Source: Mesorhizobium shangrilense
Lineage (GTDB): Bacteria; Pseudomonadota; Alphaproteobacteria; Rhizobiales; Rhizobiaceae
DNA length: 64,000 nucleotides
Reading direction: 5' to 3'
Assembly (NCBI RefSeq): GCF_028826155.1
Contig: NZ_JAQGPN010000001.1
Span: 3,911,501 to 3,975,500, forward strand
The position numbers were made by a program, and so were the translations under genes. Position 1 is the stretch's first letter. Every line of letters starts with the position of its first letter. Shown piece by piece: positions 7,760 to 16,392 of the stretch. The notes beneath the pieces were generated by a model. That model was not told the origin of the DNA and did no database searches. It saw nothing but the letters and a program-made list of their open reading frames with translations.

Positions 7760-8197
7760 TCAGTCCTTCTTGATGCGGTAGACTTCATGACAGGCGCCGC
7801 ACGTCTTGCCAATGGCGCCGACCTGCGCGCCCAGTGCCGCGACGTCCTGCGGATTGGCAGCCACTGCGTCGGCGACGGCCTTCTTCCAGGCGTCGGCCTT
7901 GGCCGTGAAATCGGCCATGTTCTCCCAGATCTTCGGCGAGGCTTCAGACTTGCCCGTCGCCGATCCCTCCGGGAAGAGTGCCGCGATGTCGAACTTCTGC
8001 GTGTCCGCTTCCAGCGTCGCCAGCGCATCCTTGGCGACCGCCGCATCGAAGGGCTTCTCACCCTTGGCCATTGCGGCCAGCGTGCCGATCGCCTTGCCGT
8101 TGGCCTTCATCAGCGCCTCCCGGTCCTCGATCGCGTCTGCAAACGCCACGCCGACGCCGAGCGCAAAAATCGCGCCCACGATTGCGAACTTCTTCAT
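7760..8197 (-). CDS. Cytochrome c' (class II c-type cytochrome)
   Basis: A 145-residue exported protein with a signal peptide (1-20, cleavage near FADA). The single haem site CGACH is at 133-137, near the C-terminus, which is the mark of the four-helix-bundle class II cytochromes c'. The rest is helical (KANGKAIGTLAAMAKG, IWENMADFTAKADAWKKAV). Cytochromes c' bind NO and may protect against nitrosative stress or carry electrons. The start at 8197 has a GAGGAAG site and leaves a proper signal peptide; the longer frame to 8329 does not. It is the first gene of a two-gene unit with the diheme cytochrome. Confidence 0.92.
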   Translation of the reverse strand: MKKFAIVGAIFALGVGVAFADAIEDREALMKANGKAIGTLAAMAKGEKPFDAAVAKDALATLEADTQKFDIAALFPEGSATGKSEASPKIWENMADFTAKADAWKKAVADAVAANPQDVAALGAQVGAIGKTCGACHEVYRIKKD

Positions 8198-8297
8198 GAA
8201 ACTTCCTCTCCGGTTGCAAAAAAGCTGCCTGGGGCTTGAACGACGACGCTGCCTGATTTCTTCCCCGTTGTCCCCTCGAGCCGGCACTATTTCGAAA

Positions 8298-8324
8298 CAA
8301 AAAAGCCCCGGCGAACCGGGGCTT
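8298..8324 (-). terminator. Rho-independent terminator of sodB
   Basis: On the minus strand a 9-bp stem (8316-8324 with 8303-8311; AAGCCCCGG type) with a TTCG loop runs straight into a T tract (TTTTTTG). It lies 25 bases after the superoxide dismutase stop: a textbook terminator. Confidence 0.92.
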
Positions 8325-8348
8325 TCCAAAATCGTCGCAGTGACGCGA

Positions 8349-8948
8349 TCAGGCGGCCTTCTCGTACATTTCCAGGACGTAGTCCCAGTTGATCAGGCTG
8401 TCGACAAAGGCCTCCAGATACTTCGGACGCGCGTTGCGGTAGTCGATGTAGTAGGAGTGCTCCCAGACGTCGACGCCGAGGATCGGCGATGCGCCGTGAA
8501 CCAGCGGGTTCTCGCCGTTCGGGGTCTTGGAGATCTCCAGCTTGCCGTTCTTGACCGACAGCCAGGCCCAGCCGGAGCCGAACTGCGTCGTGCCGGCGGC
8601 GATGAAGTCGGCCTTGAACTTGTCGTAGCCGCCGAGATCGCTGTCGACCGCCTTCTGCAGCTTGGCCGGCAGCTTGTTGCCGCCGCCGCCCTTCTTCATC
8701 CACTTCCAGAAATGGATGTGGTTGTAGTGCTGGCCGGCATTGTTGAAGAGGCCTGCGTTCTTGCCGAAGGACTGCTTCACGATCTCTTCGAGCGAGAGGT
8801 TTTCCATGCCGGCCTCGGCAGCCAGCTTGTTGCCGTTGTCGACATAGGCCTTGTGGTGCTTGTCGTGGTGGTACTCCAGCGTCTCCTTGGACATGTAGGG
8901 CTGCAGCGCCTCGTAGTCGTAGGGCAACGGGGGCAGTTCGAAAGCCAT
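8349..8948 (-). CDS. sodB: Superoxide dismutase, Fe/Mn family
   Basis: A 199-residue cytoplasmic enzyme that converts superoxide to oxygen and hydrogen peroxide. Metal ligands are His27, His77, Asp160 (DVWEH) and His164. The block NNAGQHYNHIHFW at about 69-81 and the Gly/Gln pattern FNNAGQ suggest an iron type, though metal choice cannot be fixed from sequence alone. Length is normal for the family. A strong ribosome site (AAGGAG) precedes the ATG, and a terminator follows at 8298-8324, so the gene is monocistronic. Confidence 0.96.
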   Translation of the reverse strand: MAFELPPLPYDYEALQPYMSKETLEYHHDKHHKAYVDNGNKLAAEAGMENLSLEEIVKQSFGKNAGLFNNAGQHYNHIHFWKWMKKGGGGNKLPAKLQKAVDSDLGGYDKFKADFIAAGTTQFGSGWAWLSVKNGKLEISKTPNGENPLVHGASPILGVDVWEHSYYIDYRNARPKYLEAFVDSLINWDYVLEMYEKAA

Positions 8949-9031
8949 GGAAATTACTCCTTCTCAAAAAAAAGAAATCGGGGCTGGTCCCACCCTAACA
9001 TAGGGGCGGATCAGCAGGGGACAACGGTCCG

Positions 9032-9910
9032 CTAGGCCGACGCGCGTGCGTGCGCGAAATCCCAGTACAGGTCGCGCGCCTTTTTGGCGATAGGACCGGG
9101 CTGCAGGTTGCGATCCTCGATCCGGGTGACCGGCACCACCTTGGAGTGATTGCCCGTCGAGAAGATCTCGTCAGCCTCGAGGAAATCGCGCACGCAGAGC
9201 GTCTTTTCGGTCGTGCGGAAGCCGTAGTCCGCGAGCAGCGAGATAGTGCGCGCCCGCGTGATGCCGGAAAGGAAAGTGCCGTTCGCGGCAGGCGTATAGA
9301 CCTGTCCGTCCTTGACGAGGAAGATGTTCGACGACGCCGTCTCGGCGACGTTGCCCAGCATGTCGAGCACCAGCGCATTGTCGAAGCCGCGCATGCGCGC
9401 ATCGACGATGGCGCGGCCATTGTTGGGATAGAGGCATCCGGCCTTCGCGTTGGTCGGCATCGTCTCCAGCGTCGGCCGCCGGAACGGCGAAACCGTGAGC
9501 GACAGCCCGGTCGGCGGCAGCATCGGCGATTCGTAGAGGCACAGGCAGAACCTCGTCGATGCCGGATCGGCCGGGACGCCCATGTAGCCGCCATGCTCGG
9601 CCCAGTACATCGGGCGGATGTAGACCGCCGTCTTGCCGTCGAACCTCTTCAACCCGTCCCGTGTGAGCGCCACCATCTCGTCGGCGGCCATGGTCGGCTT
9701 GAGGCCGAGCGCGATGGCCGAGTTGTTGACGCGCTCGCAGTGACGGTCGAGGTCGGGCGCCACGCCTTCGAACCAGCGGGCGCCGTCGAAGACGCTCGAG
9801 CCGAGCCACATGGCATGGCTGCGCGGTCCCACGATGGCGACATTGCCCTCATGCCAGTCGCCGTCGACATAGGTCCAGGTTGCCGTCTGTGCGGGAGTGG
9901 TAAGGCTCAT
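9032..9910 (-). CDS. ilvE: Branched-chain amino-acid aminotransferase family protein
   Basis: A 292-residue fold-type IV PLP enzyme. The Schiff-base lysine is Lys156 in TNAKAG, and the phosphate-binding part follows (GNVAETASSNIFLV, GITRAR). In the cell BCATs move the amino group between glutamate and 2-keto acids of leucine, isoleucine or valine. The family also includes D-amino-acid transaminases and ADC lyases; the sequence GGYMGVPADP and the length fit the small IlvE-like paralogue common in rhizobia better, but the exact substrate is not certain. It is a single gene upstream of sodB (83-base gap) on the same strand; sodB has its own ribosome site. Confidence 0.82.
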   Translation of the reverse strand: MSLTTPAQTATWTYVDGDWHEGNVAIVGPRSHAMWLGSSVFDGARWFEGVAPDLDRHCERVNNSAIALGLKPTMAADEMVALTRDGLKRFDGKTAVYIRPMYWAEHGGYMGVPADPASTRFCLCLYESPMLPPTGLSLTVSPFRRPTLETMPTNAKAGCLYPNNGRAIVDARMRGFDNALVLDMLGNVAETASSNIFLVKDGQVYTPAANGTFLSGITRARTISLLADYGFRTTEKTLCVRDFLEADEIFSTGNHSKVVPVTRIEDRNLQPGPIAKKARDLYWDFAHARASA

Positions 9911-10165
9911 CGGATCTTCCGTTCTGACAAGGCTTCGATCGCGGGCTTATGGAAACTACTTTTGACGCCCGCCCGTCAACCGCCTCCCTGGAAGAATCGT
10001 TGGCGCAACGGCAACCTTCAGGCAGGCGGCGGGACACACCAAGCACCTCTCGCATGTGGCTGCGACGCCTGGCCCAAACCAAACGGCGGCATTGTGCCTC
10101 CCCTCCGCAGCTTGACCCCGCCAGTCCAATGCGCCGACAATGACCTCGCACCCCACGAGAGAAGA

Positions 10166-10828
10166 ATGCGCCACGCTGCCTACGTCTTCGATGCCTATGG
10201 AACGCTGTTCGACGTACACGCGGCGGTCCGTCGGCACGCGGCCGAAGCCGGCCCGGACGGCAGTCTCTTATCGGACATCTGGCGCGCCAAGCAGCTCGAA
10301 TACTCCTGGACGCGCACGCTCATGGGCGCCTATGCGGATTTCTGGCAGCTCACCGAGCAGGCGCTCGACTTTGCGCTGAAGAAGGTGCCGTCCGTCGATC
10401 CGAAGCTGCGACAGAAGCTCCTCGACGCCTATTGGCGCCTTGACTGCTATCCCGAGGTTCCCGCCGTCCTGAAGGCGCTCAAGGCCGAAGGCGCGCGCCT
10501 CGCCATCCTTTCCAACGGCTCGCCTGACATGCTGCGCTCTGCGGTGCAGACCAATGCTCTCGACCAGGTGCTCGACGACGTGTTCTCGGTCGATACGGTG
10601 CGCCGCTTCAAGACCGACCCGGCCGTCTACGACCTCGTGGCGACCAACTGGCGGCTCTATCCAGACGCGGTATCGTTCCAATCCTCGAACCGCTGGGACA
10701 TCGCAGGCGCGACCAAATTCGGATTCCGCACCGTCTGGATCAACCGCAGCGACCAGCCGGACGAGTATCGGGATCTCCCGCCGGCGCTGATCCTGCCGTC
10801 GCTCGAAGGCCTTCTCGGCAGTGCCTGA
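10166..10828 (+). CDS. (S)-2-haloacid dehalogenase, type II
   Basis: A 220-residue HAD-superfamily enzyme. The nucleophile is Asp9 in VFDAYGTLFD, the L-2-haloacid dehalogenase version of HAD motif I; motif II is ILSNGSP (about residue 116) and motif III includes RRFKTDP and SSNRWDIAGA, where the SSN.WD block is specific to type II haloacid dehalogenases. These enzymes hydrolyse (S)-2-haloacids to (R)-2-hydroxyacids, although in many genomes the natural substrate is unknown. A much longer in-frame reading from 9050 is antisense to the aminotransferase and not coding; the true start is the ATG with GAGAGAAGA just before it. Confidence 0.9.
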   Translation: MRHAAYVFDAYGTLFDVHAAVRRHAAEAGPDGSLLSDIWRAKQLEYSWTRTLMGAYADFWQLTEQALDFALKKVPSVDPKLRQKLLDAYWRLDCYPEVPAVLKALKAEGARLAILSNGSPDMLRSAVQTNALDQVLDDVFSVDTVRRFKTDPAVYDLVATNWRLYPDAVSFQSSNRWDIAGATKFGFRTVWINRSDQPDEYRDLPPALILPSLEGLLGSA

Positions 10829-10878
10829 CGGATAGTCGGGGTCTCGTTTCCAGCAGTTTCCAGCGGAAGGCTTGCACT

Positions 10879-10902
10879 CTGTGTTGCGTTGCAGCAACAC
10901 AG
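10879..10902. repeat. Inverted repeat downstream of the dehalogenase gene
   Basis: Perfect 9-base arms (CTGTGTTGC and GCAACACAG) with a 6-base loop, about 50 bases after the dehalogenase stop and 140 before the L,D-transpeptidase start. No T-run follows. It may be a weak terminator or an operator. Confidence 0.4.
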
Positions 10903-11045
10903 ACAGGTCGGCCACACCTTCGCCTTTGTTTACCCACTCTTAGGCCGGAAATGGAACCGTGTATGCGCCGCGTCGCTTATGGGAGGACCATGCGGGCCGG
11001 CAACGCCCCGCACCGCAGACAGAGAGTACGGAATTGACGAATAAC

Positions 11046-11831
11046 ATGGCCCACCTCTCCCCCGCCCTCTCCCGACGTCGGCTTCTTGCCGGTGCGGCAG
11101 CCGCCGCCGCATCCGCGACGCTGGCCGCCTGCACCAGCACCCGCCAGCAGCCTCCCGTGGCGCAGGCGATCAGGCCGGAGATCGGCGGCAGCTACGCCAT
11201 GATGTACGGGCCCGTCTCCGATAATGGCTACGACATTCCAGCCGTGCCGTTCGAGAAGATCGACCCGCAGTTCCTGAGACAAGTCGTCGACGATCCGACC
11301 GGCGAGATGCCAGGCACCATCGTGGTCGATACCTCCCAGCATTTCCTCTACCTCGTCCGGGAGGGCGGATACGCCATCCGCTACGGCGTCGGCCTCGGCC
11401 GCGCCGGCTTCGAATGGGCGGGCCGCGCCGAGATCCGCTGGAAGCAACGGTGGCCGAAGTGGACGCCGCCGGACGAGATGATCGCGCGCGATCCGAAGTT
11501 GGAAAAGTATAGCGTCCGCAACGGCGGCATGCCGCCCGGCCTCGAAAACCCCCTCGGCGCCCGCGCGCTCTACATCTTCCAGGGCAACGAGGACACACTC
11601 TATCGCGTCCACGGGTCGCCGGAATGGTGGTCGATCGGCAAGTCGGTCTCTTCCGGCTGCGTGCGCCTGATCAACCAGGACATCATCGACCTCTACGACC
11701 GAGTGCCGCAGCAGTCCCCGATCCTCGTCACCAGCGGCGTCGGCGCGCCCGTCGCCACCAGCCCACTGGACCAGGGCGTCCCCATCGACACCGGGGTGCC
11801 GGCCGGATCGGTGCTGCTCGGCAGGGCGTGA
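11046..11831 (+). CDS. L,D-transpeptidase (YkuD domain), probable lipoprotein
   Basis: A 261-residue envelope protein. The N-terminus has a twin-arginine-like SRRRLLAG followed by a hydrophobic stretch and a lipobox LAAC with Cys29, so it is probably lipidated. The YkuD catalytic domain spans about 95-235: HGSPEWWSIG and the active motif SVSSGCVRL with Cys205. Such enzymes make 3-3 cross-links in peptidoglycan or attach proteins to it, using a cysteine nucleophile. The proline-rich C-terminal tail after residue 235 is not part of the domain. The start at 11046 leaves a proper signal; the frame is open further upstream but without a plausible leader. Confidence 0.92.
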   Translation: MAHLSPALSRRRLLAGAAAAAASATLAACTSTRQQPPVAQAIRPEIGGSYAMMYGPVSDNGYDIPAVPFEKIDPQFLRQVVDDPTGEMPGTIVVDTSQHFLYLVREGGYAIRYGVGLGRAGFEWAGRAEIRWKQRWPKWTPPDEMIARDPKLEKYSVRNGGMPPGLENPLGARALYIFQGNEDTLYRVHGSPEWWSIGKSVSSGCVRLINQDIIDLYDRVPQQSPILVTSGVGAPVATSPLDQGVPIDTGVPAGSVLLGRA

Positions 11832-12000
11832 GTGAGACGGTTCCACCAGTTGGCCGCTTCTCCGTACTGTTGGACAACCGCATTTCCTGGTGCGGCGACG
11901 GTCGATCTTGAGCACCCGCCGGCAGTGGGGTTGCGCAACGATGCGATTGGTGATCCTCTGATTTTCAGCAATTCCGTCAGTTTCTTGGAAAATTGCTGAA

Positions 12001-13047
12001 ATGGTGTTATTGCAAGAACTTAACGGCGACCAAAGCCGAGAATTGATCAATACGACGCAGCGTTTCTCCGCCTTCGTGGAGGCAAACAAGCGCGCGAATG
12101 GCTATCGTGGTTCGATGTCGTTCGTTATGCGAAGCGGCACAGAATACCTGTTGCGCGACTATTACGATCCGAGATCTGGCGTCCGGCGCCAGAAGTCGCT
12201 GGGCCGCCGGGACACGACGACGGAGCAGACCTTTCACGCCTTCACGCAAGGCAAGACCGAGGCCGCCGAGCGCAGACGCGCGGCTGTAGAGACGCTCCAG
12301 CGACAGGCCGCGGTCAACAGGGCACTACGGCTGGGACGCGTACCGGAAATTGGGGCCAGGATCGTCCGCGCGTTGGACGAAGCCGGCTTGTTGGGGCACG
12401 GCATCAAGATCGTCGGAACCAACGCGCTTTTTGCCTATGAAGCAGTTGCGGGTGTGCATTTCGCCTCCGAACTGATGACCACCGAAGACATCGACATGCT
12501 CTTCGATGCGCGCGCGCGCATCAGACTGGCAATGAACGAAAATGTTGAGGAAAGGACGTTGCTCGGCGTGCTGCGCAAGGTCGACAAATCCTTTGCGCGA
12601 ACGTCAAGAACTTTCCAGGCGGCGAATGCGGGCGGCTATCTCGTTGACCTGATCAAACCTGAGCGAAATCCGCCTTGGACTGTCGAAGCCAAGTCGATAT
12701 CCGGAGATCAGTCCGACCTCGAAGCGTCGCCGATCGGCGGCCTCGTATGGCATGAGAGCGCGCAGCCTTTCGAGGCGGTGGCCATCGACGCACGCGGGTT
12801 TCCGCTGCGCCTGGTGGTCCCGGACCCCCGCGCTTTTGCAGTCCACAAATTGTGGCTCTCGGAACAGCCCGACCGCAATCCAGCCAAGCGAAGGCGAGAT
12901 AGGCAACAGGCCGAAATGGTCGCACAGGTCACCGCGCGATACCTGCAGCATCTGCCTTTTGAGACTACCGCCCTGAAGAGCTTTCCAAGGGCCATCGTCG
13001 AGCGCGCCAAGCCGCTATTCGAGGCCGCACCGCGCGAAATCGTCTAG
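12001..13047 (+). CDS. GSU2403-like nucleotidyltransferase-fold protein
   Basis: A 348-residue protein resembling the GSU2403 (NTP_transf_8) group. The N-terminal 110 residues are a basic helical region. A nucleotidyltransferase-like core follows: IKIVGTNALFAYEAVAGV (about 138-155), then a TTEDIDMLFDA segment (about 160-170) that looks like the Asp-x-Asp metal-binding site, and GGYLVDLIKP. A C-terminal helical part contains DPRAFAVHKLWLSEQ. The reaction and substrate of the family are unknown to me. The gene stands alone with its own ATG, after a 169-base gap and before a strong hairpin at 13109-13156. It could be accessory, because the neighbours on both sides are ordinary housekeeping genes. 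Confidence 0.75.
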   Translation: MVLLQELNGDQSRELINTTQRFSAFVEANKRANGYRGSMSFVMRSGTEYLLRDYYDPRSGVRRQKSLGRRDTTTEQTFHAFTQGKTEAAERRRAAVETLQRQAAVNRALRLGRVPEIGARIVRALDEAGLLGHGIKIVGTNALFAYEAVAGVHFASELMTTEDIDMLFDARARIRLAMNENVEERTLLGVLRKVDKSFARTSRTFQAANAGGYLVDLIKPERNPPWTVEAKSISGDQSDLEASPIGGLVWHESAQPFEAVAIDARGFPLRLVVPDPRAFAVHKLWLSEQPDRNPAKRRRDRQQAEMVAQVTARYLQHLPFETTALKSFPRAIVERAKPLFEAAPREIV

Positions 13048-13108
13048 TCGGCCCCCCGAAGGATGTCGTTCACTGCGTAGCGGCCGTCGCGGCTGCCCGG
13101 GCGCGGTA

Positions 13109-13156
13109 GCGTTTCCACTGCCGTGCCAGGGATCCTAGCGCGGCAGTGGAAAACGC
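13109..13156. terminator. Long hairpin between convergent genes
   Basis: Arms at 13109-13123 (GCGTTTCCACTGCCG) and 13141-13156 pair over 15 bp with one bulged A, around a 17-base loop. It lies between the stops of the nucleotidyltransferase and HerA-like genes, where a shared terminator is expected, though the T-run is short. Confidence 0.5.
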
Positions 13157-13194
13157 ACAAAATCCAGATACTTAGCGGACGCAGCCCAGCTGCC

Positions 13195-14784
13195 TCAGAG
13201 CCCCTTCTTGAGGCTTCCCAATATCCCACGCACCAGGGCGCGGCCGAGCGACGAACCGACCGAGCGCACCACCGACTTGATGGCCGCCTCCGCCACCGTC
13301 TGGCGGCCGGAACTGCGGGGTGCACGGTAGCTGTCGTCGCGCCGCCGGCCGTTGCCCGTGCGCGCGTATCCGTCATCGCGCTGCGTGCCGCTATTGCCGA
13401 AATCGGGCAGTGTCCAGCGTGAACCGTCGCCGCCCTGCCGGACGTCGCGGTCCTGGGTCCCCCGCTCCGACTGCTGCGCCTGCTGGGCTCTCTTCTGCAG
13501 CATCTCAAAGGCGGAGTCGCGATCGACGGTCTGGTCGTACTGCCCGGCGACCGGGCTCTCGTTGATCAGCTTCAGCCGCTCCTGCTCGGTGATGGGACCG
13601 AGGCGAGATGCCGGCGGGCGGATGAGCGTCCGCTGCACCATGCCCGGCACGCCCTTCTCCTGCAGTGTCGACACCAGCGCCTCGCCGGTGCCGAGTTGCG
13701 TGATCGCGGACGCGCAATCGAAATCGGGGTTCGGCCTGAACGTGTCGGCGGCAGTCCTCACCGCCTTCTGCTCGCGCGGCGTATAGGCGCGCAGCGCATG
13801 CTGGATGCGATTGCCGAGCTGCGCCAGCACGGTTTCGGGAATATCGAGCGGATTCTGCGTCACGAAATAGACGCCGACGCCCTTGGACCGGATCAGCCGG
13901 ACGACCTGCTCGACCCGCTCCACCAGCGCGCGCGGCGCGTCGTTGAAGAGCAGATGCGCCTCGTCGAAGAAGAACACCAGCCGCGGCCGGTCTGGGTCGC
14001 CGACCTCCGGCAGTTCCTCGAACAGCTCCGACATCAGCCAGAGCAGGAAAGTCGCGTAGAGCCGCGGGTTCATCATCAGCTTGTCGGCGGCCAGCACGTT
14101 AATGGCGCCGCGCCCGTCGCGCGTGGTGCGCATGATGTCGGCGATCTTCAGCGCCGGCTCGCCGAAGAAGTTCGCCGCCCCCTGCTGCTCGAGCACAAGC
14201 AGCGTGCGCTGGATGGCGCCGACCGATGGCTTGGTCACGTTTCCGTAGCGGGCTGCGATCTCGTCGGCGCGCTCGGCGATGTTGGCGAGCAGGGCCTGCA
14301 GGTCCTTCAGGTCGAGGAGCAGCAGCCCCTCCTCGTCGGCGATGCGGAAGGCGATGTTCATGATGCCTTCCTGCGCCTCGGAAAGGTTCATCAGGCGCGA
14401 AAGGAGCAGCGGGCCCATCTCGGAGATGGTGGCCCGGATCGGATGTCCCTGCTTGCCGAACAGGTCCCAGAAGATGACCGGGAATTCCTGGAAGTCGTAC
14501 GGCTCGAGCTTGATCGTCTCGGCGCGCTTGAGCAGGAAATCCTGCGCGGTGCCCATCATGGCGACGCCCGAGAGGTCGCCCTTGATGTCGGCGCAGAAGA
14601 CCGGCACGCCGGCGTTCGAAAAGCCTTCCGCCAGGATCTGCAGCGTCACGGTCTTGCCGGTGCCGGTCGCCCCGGTCACAAGTCCGTGACGATTGCCGTA
14701 CTTCAGCAAGAGGTCCTCAGGCTGCTGGTAGCTGTCGTCCGGCTTGCGGCTGGCGCCGATGAAGATGCTGTTGTCCTGCGCCAT
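13195..14784 (-). CDS. HerA-like helicase domain ATPase (DUF853/YjgR type)
   Basis: A 529-residue cytoplasmic ATPase of the FtsK/HerA superfamily. Walker A is GATGTGKT at 38-45 and Walker B is LVFFFDEAHLLF at about 270. The conserved FVTQNPLDIPETVLAQLGNRIQHALRAYTP region follows at about 310. Its precise role is unknown; the YjgR family is widespread and not tied to archaeal-type HerA-NurA repair. The C-terminal 110 residues are low-complexity (Arg/Asp/Ser/Gln), then end in a Gly/Leu helix. A good GAGAGGG site precedes the ATG. It is divergent from the methylmalonyl-CoA mutase genes with a gap of about 170 bases. Confidence 0.9.
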   Translation of the reverse strand: MAQDNSIFIGASRKPDDSYQQPEDLLLKYGNRHGLVTGATGTGKTVTLQILAEGFSNAGVPVFCADIKGDLSGVAMMGTAQDFLLKRAETIKLEPYDFQEFPVIFWDLFGKQGHPIRATISEMGPLLLSRLMNLSEAQEGIMNIAFRIADEEGLLLLDLKDLQALLANIAERADEIAARYGNVTKPSVGAIQRTLLVLEQQGAANFFGEPALKIADIMRTTRDGRGAINVLAADKLMMNPRLYATFLLWLMSELFEELPEVGDPDRPRLVFFFDEAHLLFNDAPRALVERVEQVVRLIRSKGVGVYFVTQNPLDIPETVLAQLGNRIQHALRAYTPREQKAVRTAADTFRPNPDFDCASAITQLGTGEALVSTLQEKGVPGMVQRTLIRPPASRLGPITEQERLKLINESPVAGQYDQTVDRDSAFEMLQKRAQQAQQSERGTQDRDVRQGGDGSRWTLPDFGNSGTQRDDGYARTGNGRRRDDSYRAPRSSGRQTVAEAAIKSVVRSVGSSLGRALVRGILGSLKKGL

Positions 14785-14952
14785 GCGGCCCTCTCGCTGA
14801 TCTGTGCGTCGCGGTGCGAGCGACTTGTATAGTCGACGCCACAGAGACCCGACAATGCCTCCTTCGCAGCCATTGTCGTTGCGGCATCCGTTTGGTCATC
14901 CTACACTCATCACGTAGTGTGTTCAGCGCGTATCCGAGTGTGAGGAGGAGTC

Positions 14953-16392
14953 ATGGATGTCGGTCCGGAAAGCGGCGGACCGGAGTTTCCGCCTTTCAAG
15001 CGCGACCAGTGGGCTGCGCTCGCCGAGAAGGCACTGCGCGGAGCCTCCGTCGAAGAGGCACTGACGTCGCACACGGATGACGGTATCCCCGTCTCCGCCA
15101 TCTCCGAGCGCGTCGTCGCAACGCCGATTGCCACCTCGCACCAGTCGTCACGCTGGACGATCGTGCAGCGCGTCGATGACCCCGATGTGGAGCGCGCCCG
15201 GGCGCAGGTCCGCGACGACGTCGAACAGGGCGCGACCGGCCTCGCCCTGGTGTTTGAGGGTGCGCCCAATGCGTTCGGCTTCGGGCTGCCTGCAACGCCC
15301 AAGGCGCTGGACACGGTGCTGGGCGACATACCGCCCGGCCGCGTCCACCTGCGCATCGACGCGCACCCGCACAGCCGCACCACTGCCGAGATGCTCGTCG
15401 CGCTGCTCGGCCGCAAGCGCGCCGACATGGAAAAGCTCAGCCTGTCCTTCGGCATCGACCCGGCCGCCATATTCGCCGGCACCGGCGGCCTGCGCATGTC
15501 CATCGAGGCGCTGCAGGCCTCGATGCCCCAGTCGCTCGGACACTTCTTCGCGCTCGGCGCACCCGGCATTCTCCTGGAGGCGGACGGACGCGTCTACCAC
15601 AGTGCCGGCGCAACCGAGGCGCAGGAACTCGGCGTGATGATCGCGTCCGCGGTCCTCTACCTGCGGATGTTCTCCGAGGCGCGCCAGCCGCTCGTCTATG
15701 CCGTCCCGCACATCGGCTTCTCGCTCGCCGTAGATCAGGACCAGTTCCTGTCCATGGCCAAGATCCGGGCGTTGAGGAGGCTCTGGACAAAAGTGCAGGA
15801 AAGCTGCGGGTTGGAGCCGACCGTGGCCGCGGTTCACGCCGAGACCTCCTACCGGATGATGACGGCGCGCGATCCCGAAACCAACATCCTGCGCACCACC
15901 ATCGCCGCCTTCGCCGCGGCCACCGGCGGCGCGGACACCATCTCGATCCTGCCGCACACCATCGCCAAGGGATTGCCCGACGGGTTTGCGCGACGGATCG
16001 CACGCAACACACAGATCGTGATGGCGGACGAAAGCCATGTCGGCTTCGTCGCCGATCCCGCTGCCGGTTCGGGAGCGGTTGAAGCCCTCACCGAAAGCCT
16101 GTGCGGGGCCGCATGGAAGGAGTTCCAGGCAATCGAGGCCGAAGGCGGCGTTCTGAAGAGCCTGACCGAGGGCCGCATCCAGAAGCGTGTCGTCCAGGCC
16201 CGCCAGGCGCGCGCCGCCGCCTTTGGCTCGGACGGGCGCGCAATCGTGGGCACGACCGTCTTTGCATTGAAGAAGGAGCGCCTCGCGCCGACATTGTCGG
16301 CCAAGCGCAGATCGGTCGCCGTGGAGACTGCCGTGACATGCGAGCCCTTGCTGCCGGTCCGTCTCGACGAACTGGTCGGAGCCCAACCGTGA
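14953..16392 (+). CDS. mutA: Methylmalonyl-CoA mutase small subunit
   Basis: Forms the heterodimer partner of MutB. The 479 residues carry the TIM-barrel half of the mutase family (about 20-430; e.g. [73 protein letters not shown]), but no cobalamin-binding domain: the protein ends about 45 residues after the barrel, whereas MutA proteins of other bacteria commonly keep a degenerate C-terminal B12 domain and are about 600-640 residues long. Its loss is tolerable because the small subunit does not bind B12. A strong GAGGAGGAG site precedes the ATG. The stop overlaps the next gene's start by 4 bases (GTGA), so the two are coupled. Confidence 0.93.
   Translation: MDVGPESGGPEFPPFKRDQWAALAEKALRGASVEEALTSHTDDGIPVSAISERVVATPIATSHQSSRWTIVQRVDDPDVERARAQVRDDVEQGATGLALVFEGAPNAFGFGLPATPKALDTVLGDIPPGRVHLRIDAHPHSRTTAEMLVALLGRKRADMEKLSLSFGIDPAAIFAGTGGLRMSIEALQASMPQSLGHFFALGAPGILLEADGRVYHSAGATEAQELGVMIASAVLYLRMFSEARQPLVYAVPHIGFSLAVDQDQFLSMAKIRALRRLWTKVQESCGLEPTVAAVHAETSYRMMTARDPETNILRTTIAAFAAATGGADTISILPHTIAKGLPDGFARRIARNTQIVMADESHVGFVADPAAGSGAVEALTESLCGAAWKEFQAIEAEGGVLKSLTEGRIQKRVVQARQARAAAFGSDGRAIVGTTVFALKKERLAPTLSAKRRSVAVETAVTCEPLLPVRLDELVGAQP

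Noticed and set aside
9050..10828. A 592-codon rightward ORF ending in the haloacid dehalogenase
   Set aside because: The first 372 codons are antisense to the aminotransferase gene and the intergenic region. Only the last 220 are coding.
13195..14784. HerA-like ATPase as part of a HerA-based defence system
   Set aside because: It belongs to the YjgR/DUF853 group, common in Proteobacteria; no SIR2, DUF4297 or nuclease partner is next to it.
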